A stretch of DNA of 64,000 nt from Sphingomicrobium sp. (GCA_030447545.1 JAUJOV010000012.1:1-64000); one strand, 5' to 3'; shown: positions 28,341 to 36,898, counted from the stretch's first letter. Made by a program: numbers and translations. The notes: generated by a model from the letters alone, not told the origin.

Positions 28341-29393
28341 TGGGCGGTCTCCGGGAAAGGCGTCCAGGCTTCGCTGTCGGGAAGCGGCGCGAACAGCACG
28401 TCGAGCATCTCGTCGCTGACCTCTTCGGGCGTCGGCGGGTCCCAGCGCGGCTCGTTGTCCTTGTCGATCAGGAGCGCGCGCACGCCCTCGCGGAAGTCGT
28501 GGGTGCGCACCACCCGGCCGGCCAGCGCATGTTCGGCGCGCATCTCGTCGGCGAAGCTCGCGCGGGTTGCCCCTCCGCGAGCAGCCGGAGCGAGACCTTG
28601 CACGACAAGGGGCTCTTGGTGCGCATCGTCGCGAGCTCGGACCGTGCCCAGTCGCTTTCGTCGGCCTCGAGCGCGGCCTCGATCTCCTCGAGCCGGTCGG
28701 ACGCGAATAGCCTGTTGATCGCCGCGAGGTTCGCCGCCATCCTGGCGTCCGGCGCAGGCTGCGAGACGGCGCCCAGCGTCCCCTGGATCCGGCTCGGTGC
28801 CTTGAGGATGCGCTCGACCAGCTCTTCGAGCGCGGCGTGGGGCACGTAGTTGGTCGCAAAGCCGAGATAGACGCAGTCGGCCGCGTCGAGCCGCGCTCGG
28901 TCAGCACCATGTACTGGCCGACGCGGCCCGGCGGGCGGGTCAGGTGCCAGCCGCCGCCGACATCGGGGAACAGGCCGATGCTCGTCTCCGGCATCGCCAG
29001 GCGCGTGTTCTCGGTCGCGACGCGGTATTGGCATGGAAGCGAGATGCCGACGCCCCCGCCCATGGTGATGCCGTCCATGATCGCGATCGTCGGCTTGGGG
29101 TAGGTGAACAGCAGATGGTTGAGGCGATATTCGCTGAAGAAGAAGGCTTTTGCGTCGCTCGCGTCCTCGGCGCCGCTACGCGCGAGCATCACCACGTCGC
29201 CGCCTGCGCAAAAGCCGCGGCCGGTCGCGTGGTCGACGAGCACTGCCTGCACTTGCGGGTCGCTGCGCCACTTGAGCAGGGCCGCGCTCATCGTGTCGCA
29301 CATCTCTCGCGTGAACGCATGGATCGCCTTTGGGCGGTTGAGGCGCAGCCGGCCGACGTTGCGCTCGACGGAAATCAGGACGTCGCGGGTCAC
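28337..29393 (-). CDS. 3-hydroxyisobutyryl-CoA hydrolase (crotonase family), frameshifted as read
   Basis: Starts with GTG 29393 inside the stop of the acyl-CoA dehydrogenase gene (GTGA overlap). Motifs: NRPKAIHAFT, GRGFCAGGDVVML, MDGITMGGGVGIS and MPETSIGLFPDVGGGW, the hydrolase-specific block. Frame shifts occur near 28893 and 28570, after which RTHDFREGVRALLIDKDNEP and the C-terminus follow. The length (~350 residues after repair) fits the hydrolase rather than simple hydratases. Confidence 0.88.
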
Positions 29394-30532
29394 TGCCGAA
29401 GCATATCGCGGCTGACGATTACCCGCATGATCTGATTGGTGCCCTCGAGTATCGAATGGACGCGAAGGTCGCGCCAGAAGCGCTCGATCGGATAGTCCAT
29501 CAGATAGCCGTAGCCGCCGTGGAGCTGCAGCGCGCGATCGACGACCGAGGAGCCGGTGTCGGTCGCGAGCCGCTTGGCCATCGCCGCGAACCTGGTCTTG
29601 TCGGGCGCATTGGCGCTGACCTTCACCGCGGCCACATAGAGCAGGTAGCGTGCGGCCTGGAGCTCGGTCTCCATGTCGGCGAGCGTGAACTGGGTCGCCT
29701 GGAAGTCGGCGATCGGCTGGCCGAACTGCTTGCGGTCCTTGGTGTAGTTGACCGCTTCGTCGAGGCAGCGCTGAGCGCCGCCGAGCGAGCAGGCGCCAAT
29801 GTTGAGCCGGCCTCCGTCGAGGCCCATCATGGCGATGCGGAAGCCTTCGCCCTCGGCGCCGACGCGGTTTTCGACCGGCACTCGGACCTCGTCGAAATTG
29901 ACCTGTGCCGTCGGTTGCGAATGCCAGCCGAGCTTCTTCTCCTGAGCGCCGAAGCTGACGCCCTTCATGTCCCTTTCTATGACAAGCGCAGTGATGCCCC
30001 TGGGGCCCTCCTCCCCGGTGCGCACCATGGTCACGTAGATCTCGTTCTCGCCGCCGCCCGAGATGAAGGCCTTCGAGCCGGAGACGACATAATGGTCACC
30101 GTCGCGCACGGCCCGGGTCTTGAGCGCCGCCGCGTCCGAACCCGACGAGGGCTCGGTCAGGCAATAGCTGCCTATCCGCTCCATCGGGATCATCGACGGC
30201 AGGTACTTCTGCTTGACCTCGGCGGAGCCGAAGCGGTCGATCATCCACGCGGACATGTTGTGGATCGAGATGAAGGCGCTGGTCGAGGGACAGCCATAGG
30301 CCATCGCTTCCATGATCAGCGCCGCCTCCAGACGGCCAAGCCCGATCCCGCCGGCTTCCTCGCTGACGTAGATCGCCCCGAACCCGAGCTCGGCGGCCTC
30401 GCGGATCGTGTCGCGCGGGAACACATGCTTCTCGTCCCATTCGGCCGCGAACGGGACAATCGCATCGGCCGTGAACTTGCGCGCCATCTCCTGGATCTGG
30501 AGCTGGTCCTCGGTAAGCTCGAACTGGTGCAT
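29390..30532 (-). CDS. Acyl-CoA dehydrogenase (probable isobutyryl-CoA dehydrogenase)
   Basis: A 380-residue FAD flavoenzyme: MHQFELTEDQLQIQEMARKF start, YCLTEPSSGSDAA (FAD/substrate loop), and GYGYLMDYPIERFWRDLRVHSI with the C-terminal LEGTNQIMR signature. It heads a four-gene operon with 4-base overlaps (hydrolase, hydratase, hydroxyisobutyrate dehydrogenase). That operon covers the valine route from isobutyryl-CoA to methylmalonate semialdehyde. Substrate is inferred from this context. The start was chosen at MHQF; the longer open frame begins at 30583. Confidence 0.92.
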   Translation of the reverse strand: MHQFELTEDQLQIQEMARKFTADAIVPFAAEWDEKHVFPRDTIREAAELGFGAIYVSEEAGGIGLGRLEAALIMEAMAYGCPSTSAFISIHNMSAWMIDRFGSAEVKQKYLPSMIPMERIGSYCLTEPSSGSDAAALKTRAVRDGDHYVVSGSKAFISGGGENEIYVTMVRTGEEGPRGITALVIERDMKGVSFGAQEKKLGWHSQPTAQVNFDEVRVPVENRVGAEGEGFRIAMMGLDGGRLNIGACSLGGAQRCLDEAVNYTKDRKQFGQPIADFQATQFTLADMETELQAARYLLYVAAVKVSANAPDKTRFAAMAKRLATDTGSSVVDRALQLHGGYGYLMDYPIERFWRDLRVHSILEGTNQIMRVIVSRDMLRQ

Positions 30533-30725
30533 GGCCGCGGCGTCTAGCGGGAGAGTGCCTGCTCTGCCAGTCCCGGCAGCCAATGAACCATTTTGCTCGA
30601 ATAGGCGGCCCAGCTACGGGGGGCGGAGAGGGTGGCGCGCCCTTCCGAGCGCAAATTCGTACCGGGCCTTGTCGGTCTCGCGGCCATGAACCTTCGCCGC
30701 GGTTGTGCTTTGGACGGACAAGCAG

Positions 30726-31199
30726 ATGAGACAGGCAATTCTGCTCCTGACCCCCCTGCTGGCGGCGTGCGGCGGAGGCGGAGGCGAGACCGGCGAACGC
30801 GACTCCCGCGGCGCCGTGCAAACGGCGGAGCTCACCGGCCTTTACGAAGCGCGCGGCCAAGGCGGGCAGGGCGATCGAATGTGCATGGTCTCGGAGCCCT
30901 CGGCCGCAGCGGGGTTCGGGATCGTCATCGAGGGGCCGAACGGCAGTTGCGGCGGCGCGGGCGAGGCAGTGCTTGCGAACGATCGACTGCGCCTCGTGAT
31001 GACCGGGGACGAGCAATGCGTGATTGAAGCGCGGGTCGAGGGGACGCAGGTGGCGTTCCCCTCCACCGTTCCCGAAGGCTGCGCTTATTATTGCGCTCCA
31101 GGCGCGACGCTTTCGGGCGCACGCTTCGAGAAGACCGGGGGCACTGCCGAGGACGCAATGCGCGCACTGGACCTGGCGGGCGATCCGCTCTGCCGTTGA
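30726..31199 (+). CDS. Putative lipoprotein
   Basis: 157 residues with a clear lipoprotein signal (MRQAILLLTPLLAAC, lipobox LAAC, Cys 15) followed by a Gly-rich spacer. The mature part has an LTGLYEARG opening, then several Cys residues (MCMVSE, NGSCGG, DEQCVIEA, CAYYCAPG) that may form disulfides in the periplasm. No domain recognised. It points toward, and ends 32 bases before, the M15-type peptidase gene. Confidence 0.7.
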   Translation: MRQAILLLTPLLAACGGGGGETGERDSRGAVQTAELTGLYEARGQGGQGDRMCMVSEPSAAAGFGIVIEGPNGSCGGAGEAVLANDRLRLVMTGDEQCVIEARVEGTQVAFPSTVPEGCAYYCAPGATLSGARFEKTGGTAEDAMRALDLAGDPLCR

Positions 31200-31231
31200 G
31201 CGCGCCGCACCCACGGGCGCCACGCCGCCGC

Positions 31232-31861
31232 TTAGGCGAAGCCCCGGTTGCAGGGCGAGCTCGCGCCGCGGCCGTCGGCGCCCCATTTGCGGAACCCGCT
31301 GCTGTCAACGTGGAACCGCGAGCCGCTGTAGAAGCCGAGCCCGGTGCTATACTCCGGACCGCGTTGAGCATGGGCGGTGCAAAGCCGCGCAACCATGTCG
31401 CCCTGGGCGATTTGAGCAACCGGAACCAGGTCCATCGCGAAGAACATGCGGTGCGTCGACCGGGGCCTGCCGTTCGAGCAGCCGTTCAGATGCTCGTTGC
31501 GGAAGCCCGAGAGAGCCTCGACCTCGCCAATCGCAGGCCTCACCTCGTTCTTCACGAACGCGAGGGTGCGGACGATGTTTTCCCACTGCCGGGCGGGAGC
31601 CACCTCGAACCGGTCAGCGCTGCACTGGCGCCACGACGAAGAGGTGCGGACGATCTGCCACACCGGCACCACGTCCTGGACCTGGTTCCGGGCCAGGAAT
31701 GTGCGGAACGAGCGCACGCTCTCCCGATTCTCGGGCGACTGGGCGAGCCACGCGAGATAGTCGGCCTTCGACTGGCCGGGCGCAACGCTCTGCGCGCTGG
31801 CGGTGGTCGGTGTCAGGGTCGCGGCCGCTGCGATGGCGGCGATGAGAATGCGCTTAAGAAT
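31232..31861 (-). CDS. Peptidase M15-family-like exported protein, non-ATG start
   Basis: The protein has a signal peptide (KRILIAAIAAAATLTPTTASAQ) and a catalytic-domain core with STHRMFFAMDLVP (zinc His and Asp spaced as in D-Ala-D-Ala peptidases) and a later FHVDSSGFRKWG (second His-x-Asp). It likely trims peptidoglycan peptides in the periplasm. No ATG/GTG/TTG precedes the signal sequence in frame; ATT at 31861 is the nearest candidate, so the start may be mis-sequenced. An internal ATG (31717) would lose the signal peptide. Confidence 0.65.
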   Translation of the reverse strand: MLKRILIAAIAAAATLTPTTASAQSVAPGQSKADYLAWLAQSPENRESVRSFRTFLARNQVQDVVPVWQIVRTSSSWRQCSADRFEVAPARQWENIVRTLAFVKNEVRPAIGEVEALSGFRNEHLNGCSNGRPRSTHRMFFAMDLVPVAQIAQGDMVARLCTAHAQRGPEYSTGLGFYSGSRFHVDSSGFRKWGADGRGASSPCNRGFA

Positions 31862-31999
31862 GATTTTTCCCCCGATTGATCCTGGCTGCGGCGCTCCTGT
31901 CGTAGGGGCCTCAACCTCTTGTTTTCGATACGATTTTCGGGCTTAATCCGACCTGAACCCAAGGATGCCTGCGATGAGGCAGCACAGCGAAAAATGTGT

Positions 32000-32041
32000 C
32001 GCGCCCGGCAGGATTCGAACCTGCGACCCCAAGCTTAGAAG
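32000..32041. repeat. Left attachment-site repeat (tRNA-Arg 3' fragment)
   Basis: This 42-base stretch is identical to 46900-46941 within the intact tRNA-Arg gene and covers the T-arm, variable loop and the 3' side of the anticodon stem. Identity stops at the discriminator base (flank differs from the encoded CCA) and just past the anticodon. It is the left att core left by site-specific integration. Confidence 0.93.
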
Positions 32042-32080
32042 TTTTGTGGTTGGTTTTTCAGGGCGTTTCATCGCAATTCG

Positions 32081-32710
32081 ATGAGCCGCAGGAAACTGCC
32101 ACTATTTCCCCTCCCATTCGTGCGGCTGCTGTTCGCAACGCTTCAAAGACGGAATGAGGTCGCGCGGCTGCCGTGGGCAGAGCTTCACCAAGCAGAGGCT
32201 CGGTGGCACATGGAGGGCGATCGGGCGAAGAATGAAGAGCCGCACCTGGTCCATCTGAACGCGCGCGCTCTGACAGAGCTTGACGCTCTCGGCTGGAAGC
32301 GACGTGGGCTAGTCCTGTCCACAACCGGCTCAACGCCCATCAGCGGCTTCTCAAAGATGAAGCGCAAGCTGGATGCGGCCATGCTGCCGATCCTTCAGGA
32401 CATGGCCGACAAGCGGGCTGCTGTTCTTGGTGAAGAATCTCATCCGGTCGGCGTCGATCGCTGGACGCTGCACGACATACGGCGCAGCGGGACAACCGCG
32501 CTCCAGGCGCTCGGCTTCCCGGTCGAGGTCACGGAGAAGGTCATCAACCACAAGAGCGGCGAGGTTTCGGGGATCAGGGCCGTCTATAACCTGTGGACCT
32601 ATGAGCCGGAGAAGCGGGCCGCGCTCGATGCATGGGGCACCTATCTCGACAAACTGATCGCGGGTGCCGATGCGCCCAATGTTGTTCAGCTCGCGGCAGC
32701 GCGAGCGTGA
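32081..32710 (+). pseudogene. Tyrosine recombinase (island integrase), N-terminal part missing
   Basis: Only the catalytic domain remains (209 residues). It has the first Arg in LQRRNEVARLPW, the HDIRRSG motif (His-x2-Arg), INHKSGEVSG (second His), and a VYNLWTY segment where the nucleophilic Tyr falls. Full P4-type integrases have ~400 residues; the core- and arm-binding N-terminal half would have to lie left of 32081, but only 39 bases separate it from the att repeat. It is therefore truncated at the boundary and probably cannot excise the island unaided. Confidence 0.85.
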
Positions 32711-32804
32711 ACGGTGGCGTGGCTAGGGTAGCTCCCGAAGAGCCGGATTTCCGCTCCGGCCTGCCGCGTCACTCTGCTCTGCGGATCGCCTACGGAGGGC
32801 GTGA

Positions 32805-33512
32805 ATGTCTGACTCGTTTATGGTGACCCCGGCAGAAGTGGTTCTGCCCTCGCTCACTCCCCGGGAAGTGGCGCATGCGCTCTCAACAGCGCTGGGTGCC
32901 CCTCCTATGATTAAGCGCCTGAGCGGCGACAGTCTGGTTGTTTACTACGCTGGGCAAATCGAGTTTGAGGATCAGCCCGGCGTAATCAGAGCCTCCGCCG
33001 AAGCTGTGCGGGATGCTCTGATTCAGGGCACTTGGCTTCGGTCCTACATTCAAGTCCCTGCTAGCGGCGCATTCTTCCGCATTCCCACTGGGTATTGGGT
33101 GATGAAGTCCGGCGTCGAGAACCCCTGGAGTGTGCTCGAGACGCTGGATCGCTTTCCTCACGCTGCCGGATTCGATGACAGTATGGTCGGCGAGCCAATC
33201 CACATTCCCGAGAAGCGATCTTCCAGCTTCATCGCCCAAGTGATGGCAAGCCTTCGGGGTACGAAGCCCGAGGGGGTTGAGGCGCCTCCTGTTGAGCCGC
33301 GTGTTCGGCCCAACGGGGACGACTTGGTAAAGTGGGCGTCGGAGTGGGTGGATGCTGGTCGGCCCATACGTCAGATCACTGCGAAAGAAATAGCAACGAG
33401 ATGGCCAGGCAGAAAGCGTCCGACAATCAAGGAGGCGCGAGAGGCGGTGACTGTGGAGTCACACAAGCGGGGCATTGAGGTGCGCCCCGGTCGCCCGGGT
33501 CCTAAATGTTAA
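32805..33512 (+). CDS. Hypothetical island protein
   Basis: 235 residues with a strong ribosome site (GGAGGG) upstream of ATG. The N-terminal ~130 residues look globular (LTPREVAHALSTALG, ALIQGTWLRSYIQVP). The C-terminal part is basic (ITAKEIATRWPGRKRPTIKEA, ending VRPGRPGPKC) and may bind DNA. No recognised domain. It sits between the integrase and the AlpA-like gene. Confidence 0.6.
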   Translation: MSDSFMVTPAEVVLPSLTPREVAHALSTALGAPPMIKRLSGDSLVVYYAGQIEFEDQPGVIRASAEAVRDALIQGTWLRSYIQVPASGAFFRIPTGYWVMKSGVENPWSVLETLDRFPHAAGFDDSMVGEPIHIPEKRSSSFIAQVMASLRGTKPEGVEAPPVEPRVRPNGDDLVKWASEWVDAGRPIRQITAKEIATRWPGRKRPTIKEAREAVTVESHKRGIEVRPGRPGPKC

Positions 33513-33538
33513 ATGAGCTAATGTGTCGCCTTTTGTGA

Positions 33539-33550
33539 CACTAAATAGTG
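33539..33550. promoter_or_regulatory. Inverted repeat in the region upstream of the AlpA-like gene
   Basis: CACTA-AA-TAGTG is a perfect 5-bp-arm inverted repeat, immediately preceded by a second imperfect dyad (GTGTC...GACAC, 33522-33540). The surrounding 33513-33647 has no gene and is AT-richer than its neighbours. It is a plausible operator/promoter for the rightward replication genes, but no -35/-10 pair is certain. Confidence 0.4.
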
Positions 33551-33647
33551 CAACATTACCGCACAATTCATTGGCTCGTCGTCTCCTGATCTACTTTCGC
33601 CCTCGTTCCGATACGCGCTTTTGCGTTCGGCGGCTGAGGGCAGTTCG

Positions 33648-33860
33648 ATGCGAAACGATGATGATCTTCTAACAACGGAAGAGATGGCAGAGGTCCGCGG
33701 CGTTCCGCCCAGCCGTCTGCACAAGGAGCGGCTGACCGGCATCGATTGTCAGCCATTCATCAAGGACGGTCACCTGGTCCGCTACCGGTGGGGTGACTAT
33801 CGGGAGTGGTTGCGGGCTCGCCCCCGTGCAACCTCCACTTCGCAGTCGGTCGCCGCGTGA
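33648..33860 (+). CDS. AlpA/excisionase-like helix-turn-helix protein
   Basis: A 70-residue protein: LLTTEEMAEVRGVPPSRLHKER (helix-turn-helix opening), then a wing-like VRYRWGDYREWLRAR, the arrangement of MerR-type AlpA and phage excisionase proteins. In P4-like elements AlpA controls integrase expression and excision. It starts the rightward run of island replication genes; the next ATG follows 2 bases after its stop. Confidence 0.65.
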   Translation: MRNDDDLLTTEEMAEVRGVPPSRLHKERLTGIDCQPFIKDGHLVRYRWGDYREWLRARPRATSTSQSVAA

Positions 33861-33861
33861 C

Positions 33862-34074
33862 ATGCGCGACCATCTTGGGCTGCGGCCCCGACGAGAAAAG
33901 GCGGCCAGTGGGCCTGACCGCCTCTCTCTTACCGTGCCTAACCTCTCCGGTCTGGGCATCCCCCTCACTAACGATGAGATCCGCGAGACGCAACGCTTCG
34001 CCCAGTCCCTCATCGCTGCGATCGAGGCGTGGCAGCACCGCGAGAAGCGGCGCCGCGAAGGGTGGCGGCGATGA
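33862..34074 (+). CDS. Small hypothetical protein
   Basis: 70 residues from ATG 33862 (MRDHLGLRPRREKA); the second half is helical and polar (PLTNDEIRETQRFAQSLIAAIEAWQHREKRRREGWRR), i.e. a basic amphipathic helix. It sits 1 base after the AlpA-like stop and overlaps the next gene by 4 bases, so it is part of the replication operon. No family known to me. Confidence 0.55.
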   Translation: MRDHLGLRPRREKAASGPDRLSLTVPNLSGLGIPLTNDEIRETQRFAQSLIAAIEAWQHREKRRREGWRR

Positions 34075-34475
34075 GCGCGCTGGATCCCGGAACGCAGCGT
34101 CGGCTGATCGCAGCCGCAAGATTGCTCGAGAGCGACAAGCCGGGCGAGCGGCAGGCGGCAACCGAAGCCATGCTTAGACTTCTCCCTCAGGGCATGACCG
34201 TGGCGGATTTGCTCGAGAGAGCAATCTCGCCAGTTGCGCCAATCAGAAGGGTCGAGCATTTCCGGCCAACGCGCAACCAAGCGCCCGAGCCTTTCACGCT
34301 TCTTCGGCGCTGGCAGCACAAGGCGCTGATGCTCCTGTCGTTCCCGGAGATGTTGAACGATCGCGAGTTGGAGTTTGCGCAGGACATGCGGGTCCGCCGC
34401 GATGAGCCGACGCAAAAGCAGATGGCGTGGCTGAACAACTTGGCCGCCCGTGTCGAAGCGAGAACGGCAGCATGA
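34071..34475 (+). CDS. Hypothetical protein preceding the primase
   Basis: 134 residues starting MSALDPGTQRRLIAAARLL. The helical N-terminus is followed by FTLLRRWQHKALMLLSFPEMLN and PTQKQMAWLNNLAARVE, the last resembling a short helix found at the end of small phage DNA-processing proteins. It overlaps the genes on both sides by 4 bases (ATGA), so it is co-translated with the primase. A role as a primase/helicase accessory is only inferred from position. Confidence 0.6.
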   Translation: MSALDPGTQRRLIAAARLLESDKPGERQAATEAMLRLLPQGMTVADLLERAISPVAPIRRVEHFRPTRNQAPEPFTLLRRWQHKALMLLSFPEMLNDRELEFAQDMRVRRDEPTQKQMAWLNNLAARVEARTAA

Positions 34476-35377
34476 GCGCCGTCGACTTTGCCGCGGTCAA
34501 AGCGGTGCAGCTCTCAGCGGTTGTCGGCCAGTCCGTGCAGCTCAGACGGAGCGGTCACGAGTGGATCGGATGTTGTCCGTTTCACCAGGATCGAACGCCT
34601 AGCTTCACCGTCAGCGACGCCAAGGGCTTCTACCATTGCTTCGGATGCGGTGCTCACGGCGACGCAGCGGACTTCGTGGCGGCGCTCGACGGCTGTGGGC
34701 TTCGCGAAGCTGCGCCGCGTTCGGGTGCTGGTGATCTGCCGGCATTCACAAATCGGACGACATCTGCCGTTTTGCCCGACAAGGCCGAAACCGTTGATGC
34801 CGCACGGCGCATCTGGCGGGAGGCCATACCAATCAAGGGCACGCCGGCCGAAGCTTATCTATGGGGCCGCGGCATTCATGCGCCGCTGCCTCCGACGTTG
34901 CGGTTCGCACGGTTGCGTCATCCTGAGGGTGGGGTTCACCCGTGCCTGGTCGCGGTGGCTATCTCTCCGGAGCGCACGTTCGCAGGGATTCAGCGCACCT
35001 ACCTGACTGATGCCGGGCTGAAGGCCAGCGTCGAGCCGGTGAAGATGTCGCTGGGCAGGATCGGGGGCTGCGCGATCCGTCTCGCCCCTCCTGCTGGCGA
35101 ACTGATCGTCTGCGAGGGTGTCGAGGACGGCCTCACGCTTCTCCAGGAGCTCGGGCGCGGCGTGTGGGTGGCAGCCGGGGCTTCCATGCTGGCGTCGATG
35201 CGCTTTCCGCCGATCGTGCAGTCGGTCGTGATTGCCGCCGACAACGACACTGCTGGGGAGCGCGAAACCCAGAAAGCGGCTTCGGCCTTCAGTGAGCGCG
35301 GCCTTCGCGTTCGCGTCATGCGCCCAGCGGCCGGCTTCAAGGACTTCAATGAAGAGTTGCAGGGGGGGCCGAAATGA
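34472..35377 (+). CDS. Island DNA primase (CHC2 zinc finger plus Toprim)
   Basis: 301 residues. The N-terminal zinc site is read as GCCPFHQDRTPSF then FYHCFGCGAHGDA (Cys34/Cys35, His38, Cys56, Cys59). The C-terminal Toprim domain shows LIVCEGVEDGLTLL (Glu) and VIAADNDTAG (Asp-x-Asp). This is the short primase architecture of phages and plasmids; it would make primers for replication of the island. It overlaps the helicase gene by 4 bases. Confidence 0.85.
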   Translation: MSAVDFAAVKAVQLSAVVGQSVQLRRSGHEWIGCCPFHQDRTPSFTVSDAKGFYHCFGCGAHGDAADFVAALDGCGLREAAPRSGAGDLPAFTNRTTSAVLPDKAETVDAARRIWREAIPIKGTPAEAYLWGRGIHAPLPPTLRFARLRHPEGGVHPCLVAVAISPERTFAGIQRTYLTDAGLKASVEPVKMSLGRIGGCAIRLAPPAGELIVCEGVEDGLTLLQELGRGVWVAAGASMLASMRFPPIVQSVVIAADNDTAGERETQKAASAFSERGLRVRVMRPAAGFKDFNEELQGGPK

Positions 35378-36309
35378 GCGGTGCTACCATGAAGGACCGG
35401 CTGGATAACGCCGAAGTGTTCGAGTTCCGCCAGCCGTTCGCGGCTATTGGGTTGGATGAACTGCTGTCGCGCCAATTTCCGCCTAAGGAGATGCTGCTGG
35501 CGCCTTGGCTCCCGTGCAAGGGAGTCGCCATGGTCTTCGCCCCCCGAGGCGTGGGAAAGACGCACTTTGCTCTGGGCGTCGCTTACGCGGTGGCGAGTGG
35601 CGGATCGTTCCTGGGCTGGCGCGCACCCAATTCTCGCAAGGTGCTGGTCATCGACGGTGAGATGCCTGCGGCTGCACTCCAGGAGCGGTGGGCAGAGATT
35701 GTAGCCAAGAGCGAAATGTCTCCTCCGAGCGGCGATGACGTGCGGATCCTCGCCTCCGATCTGTCCGAGTTCGGGCTGCCCGATCTCTCGACCGAGAAGG
35801 GGCAAGAGGCGATCTAGCCGCATATCGGCGATGCCGAGCTGATCGTCGTGGACAACCTCTCCACACTGGCCCGCACCGGCAAGGAGAACGAGTCAGAAAG
35901 CTGGGGCCTGATCCAGGCTTGGGCGCTCAAGCAGAGGCGAGAAGGCCGCTCGGTCCTGTTCGTCCACCATGCCGGCAAGGGTGGTGAACAGCGCGGCACA
36001 TCCAAGCGCGAAGACATCATGGACTCGGTGATCAAGCTGTCGCTGCCTTCTGACTACAGCCCGGTCGATGGCGCTCGGTTCGTCGTGCAGTTCACCAAGT
36101 CGCGCGGCTTCTCAGGGCCGGATGCCGAGCCTTTCGAGGCGGCGCTTCGCGATGGCGCATGGTCCATGAAGTCACTGGAGGATGTTCGCACCGCGCAGAT
36201 CCTCGAACTGCACGGGGAGGGGCTCAACCAACGCGACATCGCATCGGAGGTCGGCTGTTCGGCGGCCACCGTAAACCGGGTGATCAAGCGCTCGAAGGTG
36301 GGAGACTGA
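35374..36309 (+). CDS. RepA-like hexameric replicative helicase, in-frame TAG at codon 148
   Basis: The Walker A motif FAPRGVGKTHFALG is at residues ~55-68, with VLVIDGEMPAAAL following. A TAG at 35815-35817 then interrupts the frame. Past it the same frame continues with ELIVVDNLSTLARTG (Walker B), VLFVHHAGKGGEQRGTS (arginine-finger region) and a C-terminal helix-turn-helix (LNQRDIASEVGCSAATVNRV). One substitution (GAG to TAG) explains the stop. The reconstructed 311-residue protein is a RepA/RSF1010-type or DnaB-superfamily helicase partnered with the preceding primase. Confidence 0.82.
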
Positions 36310-36312
36310 ACC

Positions 36313-36898
36313 ATGTCGCTCAAGGCCCTGGCCAGTGAAACTCTTGCCCGGCTGCGAGCTGGCGAGATGGGGCATGAAACAATGAATGAAACACAGTTGA
36401 AACAGGTGAAACAGGCTGAACCTTGTTTCACGGATGGCAGCCAGCGTTTCACCCCTGTGAAACACGATGAGCGGCAGAAAACCTCAAAAACGAACTTCTG
36501 TTTCACTGTTTCACTCCCTAGGGGTGAAACACATGAAACAAGCCTGCCGGATAGCGTGGTGGCGGGCTTGGCTCGATTGCGGGTCGCCTCAGTTCCGAAG
36601 GGTGTGCTGGTAGAGCCGTGGGCGGCGGCGGTGGGCGCGCGCAGCGGCTAGCAGAGGACGGCTGGGCTGGTCGCGCACTGGCGCTGGGCTGGACCGAGCT
36701 GGACTCTCCTTCGGTGCGGTCACTGATCCTGATGGTGACTCTGCGGCAGATGGTCTGGCCGTGAAGCTCAATGGCCGACGGGTCCTGGCGATCGGTGAAG
36801 GCTTTGCGACCGTAGACGATGCCAACGGTGGCCGGTCGTATCTTCACCGCGGCGATACTAGCTCCGGGCGACTGTTGTGGAGTGGGGCGAATGACTGA
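36313..36898 (+). CDS. Unknown protein spanning the iteron-like array, frameshifted as read
   Basis: It starts 3 bases after the helicase stop (MSLKALASETLARLRAGE). Residues ~20-75 are low-complexity because they translate the repeat array (ETMNETQLKQVKQ, CFTVSLPRGETHET). The second half appears only after two single-base shifts (near 36645 and 36710): AQRLAEDGWAGRALALGW, then LFGAVTDPDGDSAADGLAVKL and RRVLAIGEGFATVDDANG, ending 36898. The clean coding character of the tail argues for a real gene. Function unknown. Confidence 0.6.
36375..36540. repeat. Iteron-like TGAAAC/GTTTCA array
   Basis: Seven direct TGAAAC words (starting 36375, 36387, 36398, 36407, 36458, 36525, 36534) and four inverted GTTTCA words (36425, 36446, 36500, 36508) lie within 166 bases. 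Two pairs make dyads: GTTTCAC-CCCT-GTGAAAC at 36446-36463, and a longer one at 36508-36530 centred on CCCTAGGG. It lies directly behind the primase and helicase genes, where replication origins of such elements are often found. Confidence 0.8.

Noticed and set aside
35374-36309. Genetic recoding or pyrrolysine-type use of TAG
   Set aside because: Only two in-frame TAGs in a window full of indels, and several genes end normally with TAG; error is more likely.
36375-36540. TGAAAC array considered as a CRISPR array
   Set aside because: Repeats are 6-7 bases, occur in both orientations and have spacers of irregular length; no cas genes nearby.
36313-36651. The frame across the repeat array considered non-coding
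   Set aside because: Rejected because two single-base corrections lead to 60+ further codons with ordinary protein composition ending precisely over the next start.
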